Source: Halodesulfurarchaeum sp. HSR-GB | GTDB lineage: Archaea > Halobacteriota > Halobacteria > Halobacteriales > Halobacteriaceae | Reading direction: 5' to 3' | Assembly: GCF_031432215.1 (NCBI RefSeq) | Contig: NZ_JAVKGN010000001.1 | Span: forward strand, 1,908,117-1,972,116 | Length of the DNA: 64,000 bases | Shown here: positions 52,848 to 61,577 of the stretch, piece by piece | How positions within the stretch are numbered: position 1 is the stretch's first letter | How the letters are laid out: each line of letters opens with the position of its first letter | The notes under the pieces: generated by a model | The model's database searches: none | Told to the model about the DNA's origin: nothing | Seen by the model: the letters and a program-made list of their open reading frames with translations, nothing else | Translations under genes and position numbers: made by a program

Positions 52848-54512
52848 TTAGTGGCCAATCGCCCAGGGGTAGCCGCCCTCGTCGGCATGGTAGGTCGGCG
52901 TGTCCGTCGCTTCGTCCCCCTGCCCGCCGTCGCGATCGACCGCCGCGATCACGTCGTCGATCCTGAGGATGAGGGTTGCCGCCTCGGTCGCGTTCGAGAG
53001 CAGGCGGCGTTTCAGGGCGAGCGGTTCGACGAGCCCCCGGTCGAGGACATCCACGACGCCCGCGTCCGCGTCGAATCCAACGGTGGGCCCGCGATCGGTC
53101 TGGGCCGCACGAAGTGTGGTGAGCGTGTCGATAGGATCGACACCCGCGTTTCGAGCGAGGGTCTTCGGCAACGATTCCAGGGCGTCCGCGAAGGCCTCGG
53201 CGGCGAGTTGCTCGGGCCCGTCGATGCCTGTCGCCCTCGATCGAACGGCCTCGGCGACCCACACCTCCGCCGCCCCGCCACCGGGAACGACTTTGCCCTC
53301 CGCGACGGCGGTCTTGATGACAGTGAGACTGTCATCGAAGATCCGTTTGAGTTCATCGAGCACGTGGGCCGCCCCAGCCCGCAGGACGAGGGTGTGGGCC
53401 TCACCCGCATCTGACCGGACGGTGATGAACTCCTCGCCCCCGGAAACACTGAGATCCACGGTCGTCGTCTGCCCGAGGACCGACGCATCGACGTCCTCCG
53501 GTTTCACGACCCGTGTCGCCCCGGTCAGGGCTTCGAGGGCGTCGAACTCGTCCTGACGGGTTCGCTCCACGACGAGAATGCCCCGTCGACCCAGTTGGGC
53601 GGTGATTCGATCGGCCGCCTGCTTCTGACAGAAGACGATATCGACCCCGGCCGCCTCGAACTGGCGGACGATTTTCTCGATCGTCTGGGTCTCGGAGCGT
53701 TCGATCTCGTCCAGTTGGGCGGCAGTCTCGACAGTAGCCTTGGTGACCTGCCCACCGGTTCGAACCCGGAGTTCGCCGTCGAGGAGGGCGATCGTGCTGC
53801 CGTCCCAGTCCGTACTCGTGGGATCGAAAGAGGCGACGTCCGTCGAGGACTGATCGAGGTTGATCGCCACGCCGTCGATCAGTTGCGAGTCGGTGACGGC
53901 CCCGCCCTGTACCTTCTGAAGCGCGACCCGATCCAGATCGATCCGGTCGCCGCTGCTTGCAGCCATGGCGGTCTCGACCGAGAGGTCGGCGAGAAACGCG
54001 ATCCGGTCCGCATCCCAGCGGCCGGTCATCGTGGTTGCGGCGAGGTTCGAGAGCAGTTCTCGGTCGGTCGAGTCGATCGCCGTTCCCAGGTCCGAGACCG
54101 TCTCAAGCGCGTGATCGAGGGCGATTCGATACCCCTGGATCACCGTTCGCGGGTGGAGGCCGTCATCGAGCAGGCCGTCGGCCTCGCCGAGGAGGTCCCC
54201 AGCGAAGAGCACCGTCGAGGAAGTGCCGTCGCCCTGGCCCGACTCCTGACTTTCCGCCGTCGAGACCAAAAGCGAGGCGGCCGGGTGTGTGACATCGAGT
54301 CGATGCAGGATGCTCGACCCGTCGTTCGTGACGATCACCGTCCCGTCGGAGATCAACATCTTGTCCCGGCCCCGTGGCCCGAGGGTGCTCCGGACCGTCT
54401 CCGCGATCGCCTGGGCCGCGGTAATGTTGGCGTCGAGGGCAGTTTCACCGCTTGCCTGCTGGGTCGAACGCGAGATGGACTGGATCGGTGTCTGGGATCG
54501 GTGACCACGCAT
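52848..54512 (-). CDS. Divergent thermosome (group II chaperonin) subunit
   Basis: A 554-residue chaperonin subunit. ATP-site motifs are LGPRGRDKMLI (usual LGPKGMDK), NDGSSILHRL, QGDGTSSTVLFAG and VVPGGGAAEVWVA. The Gly-Gly-Met-rich tail of main haloarchaeal subunits is replaced by TYHADEGGYPWAIGH. This suggests a third-type, less common subunit that may join hetero-oligomers. The start at 54512 is preferred to 54539 because CGTAATAT lies about 28 bases upstream. Confidence 0.92.
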   Translation of the reverse strand: MRGHRSQTPIQSISRSTQQASGETALDANITAAQAIAETVRSTLGPRGRDKMLISDGTVIVTNDGSSILHRLDVTHPAASLLVSTAESQESGQGDGTSSTVLFAGDLLGEADGLLDDGLHPRTVIQGYRIALDHALETVSDLGTAIDSTDRELLSNLAATTMTGRWDADRIAFLADLSVETAMAASSGDRIDLDRVALQKVQGGAVTDSQLIDGVAINLDQSSTDVASFDPTSTDWDGSTIALLDGELRVRTGGQVTKATVETAAQLDEIERSETQTIEKIVRQFEAAGVDIVFCQKQAADRITAQLGRRGILVVERTRQDEFDALEALTGATRVVKPEDVDASVLGQTTTVDLSVSGGEEFITVRSDAGEAHTLVLRAGAAHVLDELKRIFDDSLTVIKTAVAEGKVVPGGGAAEVWVAEAVRSRATGIDGPEQLAAEAFADALESLPKTLARNAGVDPIDTLTTLRAAQTDRGPTVGFDADAGVVDVLDRGLVEPLALKRRLLSNATEAATLILRIDDVIAAVDRDGGQGDEATDTPTYHADEGGYPWAIGH

Positions 54513-54570
54513 CGTTCCACGAGTTGGGTTGCCAACCATATTACGTTACCGTGTGACACGACACGGGATC

Positions 54571-54966
54571 TTACAGCAGCACGCCCAGGCCAGTCACCAG
54601 AAGCCAGGCGACCCCGATGGCCGCGACCGCGCCGAGGAAGTTCACGAGGGCGTATCCGGTGGCGAGAAATTGGTCGCCAGCCTCCCAGAGCTGTACCGTA
54701 TCGACCGAAAACGAGGAGAAGGTCGTAAACGAGCCACAGAGACCAACACCGAAGAGCAGCATCGTCGAGTTCGTGACCCCCGCGAAGGTGAGCAATCCGA
54801 GCAGGAAACTCCCCAGGACGTTCACCGTGAGCGTGCCCAGGGGGAATTCCTCATGCTCGACCCAGGTGCTGACGACGTGACGGAGCGATGCCCCGATCAT
54901 GCCACCGAACCCGACGAGATAGGGCTCCGCAGTGCCGCCCAGTTCCTGAAGCAGTTGGTCGATCAT
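54571..54966 (-). CDS. crcB: CrcB/Fluc fluoride channel protein, copy 1
   Basis: A 131-residue four-helix fluoride exporter. Family motifs are GFGGMIGASLRHVV, TLTVNVLGSFLLGLL and GLCGSFTTFSSFSVDT. Tandem, unlike CrcB genes usually form an antiparallel heterodimer with two fluoride pores. It overlaps copy 2 by 4 bases on the same strand. Confidence 0.93.
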   Translation of the reverse strand: MIDQLLQELGGTAEPYLVGFGGMIGASLRHVVSTWVEHEEFPLGTLTVNVLGSFLLGLLTFAGVTNSTMLLFGVGLCGSFTTFSSFSVDTVQLWEAGDQFLATGYALVNFLGAVAAIGVAWLLVTGLGVLL

Positions 54967-55346
54967 TTCGATCCCTCCATCGAGTGCGCGAGGTGCCGCC
55001 CCAGCAACACACCCGCGAAGCCGAGCCCGTAGCTGGCAAAGAGATTCACAAGCCCGAGCACTGGCGTAGCCTGGACCGTCTCCATGGCGAACGTACTGTA
55101 GGTCGTAAACGAGGAGAGGACGCCGGTGCTGAGCACCGTTCTGGACGGGGCCGAGAGCAGATCCGTCTTGAGTGCCTCGTAGGCGAGGAATCCAAGCACT
55201 GCACTCCCGAGCGCGTTGACCACCAGTGTCCCCCCGAGACCGGGCGAGAACTGCCCGATCAAAAATCGTAGATTCGAGCCGAGAAAGCCGCCCACCGCGA
55301 TGAGGGCGAACGTCTCGGCGTGTTCGAGGGGATGGGTGGAACCCAT
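54963..55346 (-). CDS. crcB: CrcB/Fluc fluoride channel protein, copy 2
   Basis: A 127-residue partner of the neighbouring CrcB, with GGFLGSNLRFLIGQ, GTLVVNALGSAVLGFL and GVLSSFTTYSTFAMETV. The ATG at 55346 gives the family length; an upstream extension is not expected. No fluoride riboswitch is recognisable in the 179 bases upstream. The two genes form an operon. Confidence 0.93.
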   Translation of the reverse strand: MGSTHPLEHAETFALIAVGGFLGSNLRFLIGQFSPGLGGTLVVNALGSAVLGFLAYEALKTDLLSAPSRTVLSTGVLSSFTTYSTFAMETVQATPVLGLVNLFASYGLGFAGVLLGRHLAHSMEGSK

Positions 55347-55525
55347 TGGATCGGCCTCCGGGTGGAACGGGCTTAAGCGTGATTCACCGGCCCCTTTCCC
55401 AATTCCTCCGTTTCGGCCCCGAAATCGTAGCTTTCCGCTCGAAAGTGATAGGATCGCAACTAGAACTAAGTAGCACGACGGCCTATTCAAACGCGGGGAG
55501 ACCCGCCAAACCGAGGGGATCATTC

Positions 55526-56047
55526 ATGCCAGTAATCGAAGAACTGGGGATCGGGTTGTACTACGTCGGGGCCGTGTTGATCGTCAACGGGCTGTGGTTG
55601 TTGGGGTATGGGGAGGATAGGGACGTTGCAATCCTGAATCTGCTCACCGGCGTCATCACGTTCCTGATCGCGGCCTACTGGGCGTTCGTGCCTGGGACCG
55701 AAGGGACAGCGTTCAACGCCGCTGGAACCCTGCTGTTCTCGTTCACCTATCTCTGGGTGTTCGCGAACGCGATCAGGGAAAAAGAGGACCAGCGGGGCTT
55801 TGGCTGGTACTGCCTTTTCGTCGCCGCCATCGCCGTGCCCACAGGGCTCATCGTCTTCCAGAGCGGTGATCTGGGACTGGCCTTGCTCTGGTGGATTTGG
55901 GCCGTGCTCTGGTTTTCCTTCTGGCTCCTGCTGGGTATCGAACGGACCGAATACAACGACCTCGTCGGGTGGTACACCCTGGCAGTCGGCATCGTCTCCG
56001 GGGCCGCGGGGTTCGTCATGGCCGCTGGCTGGTGGCCCGTTATCTGA
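55526..56047 (+). CDS. AmiS/UreI family amide or urea channel
   Basis: A 173-residue membrane protein with six helices of the AmiS/UreI/acetamide channel family (YVGAVLIVNGLWLLGYG start, FNAAGTLLFSFTYLWVF, and WYCLFVA). It should pass small amides such as formamide or acetamide, or ammonia, through the membrane. The formamidase gene starts 121 bases downstream on the same strand. Confidence 0.88.
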   Translation: MPVIEELGIGLYYVGAVLIVNGLWLLGYGEDRDVAILNLLTGVITFLIAAYWAFVPGTEGTAFNAAGTLLFSFTYLWVFANAIREKEDQRGFGWYCLFVAAIAVPTGLIVFQSGDLGLALLWWIWAVLWFSFWLLLGIERTEYNDLVGWYTLAVGIVSGAAGFVMAAGWWPVI

Positions 56048-56168
56048 CCCAAAACCGCCTTTTGATGGGTCAAATCCGCCGACTATCGGCATTTATTGAA
56101 AGAATTACATAATAGTTATTTGTTGCGCTGCCAACGATTAGGTGGGGAGAGAGAACACCCCGCATACC

Positions 56169-57440
56169 ATGCCAGAAGTACAATTCGAGGTCGATACGGA
56201 CAAACCGGCAGACGAACAACCAGGGGCGAATCCGTTCAATCGGTGGCATCCCGACATCCCGGCCGTCATCGAGGCCGAGCCGGGCGAGCGGATGCGTCTC
56301 GAAGCACTGGACTGGACGGGGGGCCAGATCAACGACGACGATAACGCAAATGACGTTCGTGACGTGGACCTGAACCAGGTACACTACCTGGCAGGGCCCG
56401 TCGAAGTGAAGGGGGCCGAGCCGGGGGACCTCCTGAAAGTCGAGTTCCACGACATGGGCCCGCTGAACGACCGGTGGGAGTACGGGTTCACGGGGACCTT
56501 CTCCCAGAAAAACGGTGGCGGTTTCCTGACCGACCACTTCCCGGAGGCCGCAAAGTCAATCTGGGACATCGACGGTTATACCGTCTCCTCCCGGCATATT
56601 CCGGACATCAGCTATCAGGGGAAAATCCATCCGGGGTTAGCCGGGACCGCCCCCAGCATGGAACTGCTCGAAGAGTGGAACGAGCGGGAGCAGGAACTCA
56701 TCGATAAACACGAGGCGGACCCAGAATCCATCCACAACCACCCGACCGGCGAGCCAGACCCGCCGGTCGCGAACCCGCCGACCAAAGACGGCGCGTTGAT
56801 GGGCGAGATGGATCCGGACGAAGCAGACGCGGCCGCAGAAGTGGCCGCCCGCACCGTTCCGCCGCGGGAGCACGGCGGGAACCACGACATCAAGGACCTC
56901 TCGCTTGGCTCCACGATCTACTTCCCCGTGTACGTCGAGGGTGCGAAGTTCGGCATCGGCGACTTCCACGCCTCGCAGGGTGACGGGGAGATCACCTTCT
57001 GTGGCGCCATCGAGATGGCCGCCTACATCGACGTCGAGTTCGATCTGGTCAAGAACGGAATGGAGAAGTTCGGGGTCGATCACCCGATCTTCGAGCCCGG
57101 CAACCGGGGGCCGAACTTCGATGAGTATGTCACCTTCAACGGCTACTCCGTCACGGAGGACGGCGAGCAGCACTACATCGATCCGCACGTGGCCTACCGG
57201 CGCTCCGCCCTCGACGCCATCGAGTACCTGAAGAAGTTCGGGTACACGGGCGAGCAGGCCCTCCACATCCTGGGCACGGTGCCGATCGAAGGGCACCTCA
57301 GCGGCGTCGTGGACGTCCCCAACGCCTGTACGACCCTGGCGCTCCCGAAGGGCGTCTTCGAGTTCGACATCTCCCCGGAGGCACTCGGCGAGCCGGAAGA
57401 CCGCGGCCAGATCCCGATTACGGACGACCCGCTGCAATAA
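56169..57440 (+). CDS. fmdA: Formamidase/acetamidase (FmdA/AmdA family)
   Basis: A 423-residue hydrolase that converts formamide (or acetamide) to formate (or acetate) and ammonia. Family motifs are the RMRLEALDWTGGQI start, HYLAGPVEVKGAEPGDLL, GNHDIKDLSLGSTIYFPVYVEG and GDFHASQGDGEI. ATG 56169 (MPEVQF) is chosen; an ATG 27 bases upstream adds residues atypical for the family. With the AmiS channel it forms an amide-utilisation unit giving nitrogen plus formate. Confidence 0.93.
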   Translation: MPEVQFEVDTDKPADEQPGANPFNRWHPDIPAVIEAEPGERMRLEALDWTGGQINDDDNANDVRDVDLNQVHYLAGPVEVKGAEPGDLLKVEFHDMGPLNDRWEYGFTGTFSQKNGGGFLTDHFPEAAKSIWDIDGYTVSSRHIPDISYQGKIHPGLAGTAPSMELLEEWNEREQELIDKHEADPESIHNHPTGEPDPPVANPPTKDGALMGEMDPDEADAAAEVAARTVPPREHGGNHDIKDLSLGSTIYFPVYVEGAKFGIGDFHASQGDGEITFCGAIEMAAYIDVEFDLVKNGMEKFGVDHPIFEPGNRGPNFDEYVTFNGYSVTEDGEQHYIDPHVAYRRSALDAIEYLKKFGYTGEQALHILGTVPIEGHLSGVVDVPNACTTLALPKGVFEFDISPEALGEPEDRGQIPITDDPLQ

Positions 57441-57452
57441 TCTTCTCGCCAA

Positions 57453-57773
57453 CTACTTTTTCTTCAGTTCAGTCGAGAGATTTGGATCCGCACGCACCGC
57501 CGTCGCGAGCGTTTCGAGCAAGGGGGCCAGCCGATCATGGTTCGATGAACTCACATCCAGGTCGTCGTACCTGGTCGCCCCGACGAGTGCGAGTCGAATG
57601 ACGTCGTTGGTCTCCAGTACGGGGGTTTCGGCCGACTCGTTCAACTGGTCCCGGATTTCCGCGAGCAAATCTCGCGTGTCTTTGGACATCGTCAGGGAAA
57701 CCTGAACGGTTCGTGGGACATCCTCGTGGAGTGTCGTCACAGTCTCACCGATCTCCGGGCGGTCTGCTGTCAT
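57453..57773 (-). CDS. Ribbon-helix-helix-like DNA-binding protein, hypothetical
   Basis: A 106-residue protein. The VQVSLTMSKDTRDLLAEIRDQLN segment followed by TNDVIRLALVGATRY looks like a CopG/Arc ribbon-helix-helix unit (beta strand, helix, turn, helix). This would be a dimeric repressor. It lies convergent with the formamidase gene, 12 bases away, so it may regulate it, but its own promoter is shared with the UspA side. Function is inferred from shape only. Confidence 0.6.
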   Translation of the reverse strand: MTADRPEIGETVTTLHEDVPRTVQVSLTMSKDTRDLLAEIRDQLNESAETPVLETNDVIRLALVGATRYDDLDVSSSNHDRLAPLLETLATAVRADPNLSTELKKK

Positions 57774-57879
57774 ATGCCATCCATCGTGGGCCCGTGCCTA
57801 AATTTGTGGGGCGAAACACGGTCCCGAGCACTAAGTCGCGGGACGAAATTTGATATGTCTGCCTGACATACACTCACAC

Positions 57880-58302
57880 ATGCGGAAAATACTCGTCCCG
57901 GTCGACGGTTCGGAGCATGCAGACGCCGCGCTGGCGTATGCCATCGAACGGTTCTCCGACGCGGAGATCACCGCGTTGCACGTAGTCGATCTCCCACAAG
58001 GGTACTTCGCAGCCACGGCGGGAGACCCCGAGGAGATTCCATCAGTCGAGCACCGCAAGGAAGAAGCCAAGGAGCTACTGGAAGCGGTCGAAGCCGAGGC
58101 CGAGCAGTTCGGCGGACACGTCGACACGGACATCGCGACCGGCGATCCAGCGGACGAGATCCTCGAATACGCCTCCGCACACGACTTCGACGAGATCGTG
58201 ATCGGGAGCCGTGGGATCTCGGGGGTCGGCCGAATCGTGTTCGGGAGCGTCGCCGAGAAGGTCGTCAGGCGGGCGGAAATCCCGGTCGTCGTGGTTCACT
58301 GA
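57880..58302 (+). CDS. Universal stress protein, UspA family
   Basis: A 140-residue UspA domain of the ATP-binding type: MRKILVPVDGSEHADAAL opening and GSRGISGVGRIVFGSVAEKV, which matches the G-x2-G-x9-G-S ATP motif. Such proteins are stress-induced regulators. It is divergent from the ribbon-helix-helix gene, with 106 bases between. Confidence 0.95.
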   Translation: MRKILVPVDGSEHADAALAYAIERFSDAEITALHVVDLPQGYFAATAGDPEEIPSVEHRKEEAKELLEAVEAEAEQFGGHVDTDIATGDPADEILEYASAHDFDEIVIGSRGISGVGRIVFGSVAEKVVRRAEIPVVVVH

Positions 58303-58351
58303 CGGGCCACCGACCGAGGATTTTTGGCTCCCGGTAGCCAATCCAGGTCGA

Positions 58352-59287
58352 ATGGCTGGTCAGGAGCCGCTGGATCGCTGCGAGGACGAGGCCGAGGGAC
58401 CCGGCCACAGCCACGAACCGACGAGCAGCCGGAAGTTGGCCATCGTCGCCGCCATCAATCTCGTCGGCTTTCTCGGGGAGTTTGCGGGCGGACTGCTCTT
58501 CGGATCGGTCGCGCTGTTGAGCGACGCCGTTCACATGCTGTTCGACGCACTGGCCTACGTGATGGCCTTTGCGGCCGCCTACGTCGCCGCGAACTACGAC
58601 GGGTCGGCCCGCTTCTCGTATGGCCTGCACCGCCTCGAACCGCTGGCTGCGTTCCTGAACGGGCTGTTTCTCATTCCCATGGTCGGCTTCATCCTCTGGG
58701 AGTCCTACCAGCGATATCTCGCCCCGATCGAGATCGGAACCGGTCCCACACTCCTGATCGCGGTTGGCGGGTTGCTGATCAACCTGGGTAGCGTCTACGT
58801 GCTCCATGGCGGCGAGATGAGCCTCAACGAGCGGGGTGCGTTCTATCACCTGCTCGGGGACGCCGGCGGCTCGGTCGCGGTCATCGTCTCCGTGACCGTC
58901 GTCGAACTGACGGGTGTGACCGCGATCGACCCGATCACGGCCGTGCTGATCGCCGGCCTCGTCCTCTGGTCGGCCGGGAAAGTCCTTCGAGGAAGTGCGG
59001 CGATCTTCGTCCTCAGGACGCCCTTCGATCCGGAGACCGTCCGCGAAGAGATCCGGTCGCTCGAGGGAGTTATTCAGGTCGAGGATCTGCACGCCTCCCA
59101 GATCTGCAGTCGGCTCACCGTCGCGAGCGCCCACGTCCGGACGGCGGTCGAGACCATGACCGAGGCCGACCAGCTCACGACCGAGATCCACCAGATCCTC
59201 CGTGATCACGGGGCCAATCACGTCACCGTCGAATTACACCCTCGCGACGGAGACGAGCGGACGTACTCGCTCGATCACAGCCACTGA
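58352..59287 (+). CDS. Cation diffusion facilitator (CDF) family metal exporter
   Basis: A 311-residue six-helix metal/proton antiporter. The zinc sites are SDAVHMLFDALAY (Asp, His, Asp in helix II) and LLGDAGGSVAVI (Asp in helix V, where CDF has HxxxD). The His-rich N-terminus (GPGHSHE) and C-terminal DHSH are typical. The C-terminal regulatory domain lies at about 225-300. It exports zinc, cadmium, cobalt or nickel; the metal is not certain. Confidence 0.92.
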   Translation: MAGQEPLDRCEDEAEGPGHSHEPTSSRKLAIVAAINLVGFLGEFAGGLLFGSVALLSDAVHMLFDALAYVMAFAAAYVAANYDGSARFSYGLHRLEPLAAFLNGLFLIPMVGFILWESYQRYLAPIEIGTGPTLLIAVGGLLINLGSVYVLHGGEMSLNERGAFYHLLGDAGGSVAVIVSVTVVELTGVTAIDPITAVLIAGLVLWSAGKVLRGSAAIFVLRTPFDPETVREEIRSLEGVIQVEDLHASQICSRLTVASAHVRTAVETMTEADQLTTEIHQILRDHGANHVTVELHPRDGDERTYSLDHSH

Positions 59288-59298
59288 GAACGGTTCTC

Positions 59299-60444
59299 TC
59301 AGAGCAGTCCCCAGAGTAAGCCGGCCCCCGTCGCGGCGACCGCCACGAGGCTGATGTAGAGGGCGGTGCGTTTCGCACCGATCGTCTTCCAGATCACGAG
59401 CATGTTGGGCAGCGAAAGCGAGGGGCCGGCGAGCAGCAGCGCCAGCGCCGGCCCGTCGGCCATGAGCCCCTGAGTGTACCCAAAGAGCGAGCCAACGATG
59501 GGCACCTCCAGCAGGGTCGGCATGTACAGAACGGCTCCGATTATCGAGCCCAGACCGGCCGAGAGCACGGTGGTCTCGCCGAAGATACCCTGGGTAAGGA
59601 GCCCCGGTGCGACCTTGTGGGCGACGAAGGTCTGTTCGCCGGCCTGGATCGTCTCGAGCGGGTTCATCCCCTGGGCGAGAGCGGCGACCGCGCCGATGAT
59701 CCCGATGACGAAGGTGCCGGCGAGCAGGAGCGGGAAGATCGATCGGGTGAAAAACCACGTCTCCTGAAGCCACTTCTCGATCTCGCCCCGATCGAACTCC
59801 GCCCACAGCAGGTAACCAAGAAGCGCGAAGAAGGGCGCGAGAAGCGGTGCTTTGACCGCCCAGCTAAGCAGCCCGGTGGCGGCGATCAGCAGGATTGCGA
59901 CCTGACTCCCGAAGAAGCCGGCTGTCACCCAGGTCGGTCGCCGAGTCGCCACCTGGCCGCCATCAGTCGCCACCGGTTGGGACGACTGCTGGTCCGCTTC
60001 GTCCCCGAAGACGAAGGCCATGACCAGGCCGATGAACGCGGCCATCGAGACGGCGAAAAACGCCCGGGCCCCACCCAGCGGCAGACCGAGAACGCGGGCC
60101 GTGAACACGACCGCGAGTACGTTGATCGCGGGGCCCGAGAACAGGAAGGCCGTCGCGGGGCCGATTCCTGCGCCCTTCTTGTAGAGGCCGGCAAACATCG
60201 GGAGGATCGTACAGCTACAGACCGCGAGGGCCACCCCCGAGACGGAGGCGATCGAGTAGGCCTGAAGCTTCGGTGCGTCGCCGCTGAGGTACTTCGTCAC
60301 GAAGTGATCCGAGAGGACCGCCGAGATGCCACCGGCGATGAAAAAGGCCGGCACCAGACACGTGATGACGTGCAGTGTCAGGTACGACAGCGTCTCGTCG
60401 AAGCCGGCCCGGAGTATCTGGACGAGCAGTTCTACGGAAGCCAC
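59299..60444 (-). CDS. DUF318/ArsP-like permease
   Basis: A 381-residue membrane protein with eight to ten helices in two repeats. The first carries AVCSCTILPMFAGLYKKGAGIGPATAFL, and the second LSAGLGSIIGAVLYMPTLLEVP. The paired Cys in CSCT matches the SO_0444/ArsP_2 permease group, which is linked to export of trivalent organoarsenicals, copper or zinc. The start is GTG (60444) with TTTAGATTAAATT about 25 bases upstream. It converges on the CDF exporter gene. Confidence 0.85.
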   Translation of the reverse strand: MASVELLVQILRAGFDETLSYLTLHVITCLVPAFFIAGGISAVLSDHFVTKYLSGDAPKLQAYSIASVSGVALAVCSCTILPMFAGLYKKGAGIGPATAFLFSGPAINVLAVVFTARVLGLPLGGARAFFAVSMAAFIGLVMAFVFGDEADQQSSQPVATDGGQVATRRPTWVTAGFFGSQVAILLIAATGLLSWAVKAPLLAPFFALLGYLLWAEFDRGEIEKWLQETWFFTRSIFPLLLAGTFVIGIIGAVAALAQGMNPLETIQAGEQTFVAHKVAPGLLTQGIFGETTVLSAGLGSIIGAVLYMPTLLEVPIVGSLFGYTQGLMADGPALALLLAGPSLSLPNMLVIWKTIGAKRTALYISLVAVAATGAGLLWGLL

Positions 60445-60561
60445 GGTCCCACCACCATTTCAATTTAATCTAAAACGCTATGCGGCATATAGCTACTGGT
60501 TTCAAAAATTGCTGAAACAGATACGACTCACCGGTGGTCCACGCCGCGAAAGCGATCAGGA

Positions 60562-60984
60562 TCACTCCGACGGCGATCCCAGGAGTCGCTGGTGTTCGGC
60601 CTTCATACACCGATCCTGCACGACACGCGTGCCCGTCTGTTCAGCGCGTTCGGCGGCTGTATCGTCTCGAATGCCGAGTTGAGTCCAGATGACTTCGACG
60701 TCCGATCGTGTGAGAGCCGCATCGACGATACCGCTCACCTCCTCGCTGGGGCGAAACACGTCCACGATGTCGATCTCCTGATCGACGGCCGAGAGCGAGT
60801 CGTGGCTCTCGCGACCGAATATTTCGTCGGCGAAGGGATTGACCGGGATCACGTCGTATCCGTGTTCGATGAGGTACTTCGGGACGTCGTGAGCGGCCTT
60901 GCCCGGGCTGGTCGAGCAGCCCACGACGGCAATCGTATCGAATTCGAGGATTTCACGGAGCGCGTCGTCAGTTTCGACTGGCAT
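60562..60984 (-). CDS. CoA-binding domain protein (CoA_binding_2)
   Basis: A 140-residue Rossmann-like protein: IAVVGCSTSPGKAAHDVPKYLIEHGYDVIPVNP is the nucleotide-binding start, and VDVFRPSEEV and WTQLGIRDD follow. It resembles the CoA-binding domain of succinyl-CoA synthetase alpha but lacks the catalytic domain. It may sense or sequester CoA thioesters. It is upstream of the DUF318 permease on the same strand with a 117-base gap. Confidence 0.9.
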   Translation of the reverse strand: MPVETDDALREILEFDTIAVVGCSTSPGKAAHDVPKYLIEHGYDVIPVNPFADEIFGRESHDSLSAVDQEIDIVDVFRPSEEVSGIVDAALTRSDVEVIWTQLGIRDDTAAERAEQTGTRVVQDRCMKAEHQRLLGSPSE

Positions 60985-61150
60985 GGCTAACGTATCGGAT
61001 CAGTGCTGAAAAAAGGTACTCAAGCCAGCGACACCCGTATTGGTCGGCCCCCGGCTCAGATCGATTCTGTCACCAACGTTCTCGGTCGGTCAGCACAATC
61101 CACTAACAACGAAATTTCGGGAAAGAGAGTCGTCTCAAAAGCGGCAACCA

Positions 61151-61178
61151 TTAATTGAAGAGCCGTTCAAGTAAGTGT
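61151..61178 (+). promoter_or_regulatory. arsR promoter with TTGAA-N6-TTCAA operator
   Basis: TTAATTG lies about 25-28 bases before ATG 61179, and the inverted repeat TTGAA (61155-61159) / TTCAA (61166-61170) overlaps and follows it. ArsR proteins bind similar AT-rich palindromes overlapping their own promoter, so autorepression relieved by arsenite is likely. Confidence 0.5.
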
Positions 61179-61577
61179 ATGGCAACGGACTCCGAGCGAA
61201 TTCAACGCCATCTCGAGGACGAACTCGGGGAGTGCCGGGTCGAGGACGTGGAGACACGACTCTCGGAACTCGACATGCTCCAGTCCGCAGCCCGGAGCGA
61301 GCGCGTGGAGGCCGATCTCTCCGTGCTCTCGACGCTGGGCAACGAGACGCGCTATCGACTCGTGCGCGTGCTGGCCGACGCGGACGGGGAACTCTGTGTC
61401 TGTGAACTCAACGCGGTCGTCGACGTGAGCGAGAGTGCGATCAGCCACGCGCTCTCGGACCTGCGCGAGGCGGGGCTCGTGACTCGCCGCAAGGACGGTC
61501 GCTGGCGGAAGTACGAGGCCACCCCGGTCGCGTCCACCATCATCGACGCCCTGGACGAGGTCCACGACGATGAGTGA
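61179..61577 (+). CDS. arsR: ArsR/SmtB-family metal-responsive repressor
   Basis: A 132-residue winged-helix protein. The metal-sensing site is ELCVCELNAV (the ELCVCDL motif of ArsR, binding As(III)/Sb(III)), followed by the recognition helix SESAISHALSDLREAGLVTRR. An N-terminal extension of about 45 residues is long for the family. It overlaps the ACR3 gene by 8 bases and should repress the operon without arsenite. Confidence 0.93.
   Translation: MATDSERIQRHLEDELGECRVEDVETRLSELDMLQSAARSERVEADLSVLSTLGNETRYRLVRVLADADGELCVCELNAVVDVSESAISHALSDLREAGLVTRRKDGRWRKYEATPVASTIIDALDEVHDDE

Noticed and set aside
55347..55525. Fluoride riboswitch upstream of crcB
   Set aside because: No pseudoknot or conserved aptamer sequence recognised.
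60499..60518. GTTTCA-N8-TGAAAC inverted repeat between the CoA-binding and DUF318 genes
   Set aside because: Only 6-base arms in an AT-rich spacer, no clear promoter relation; could arise by chance.
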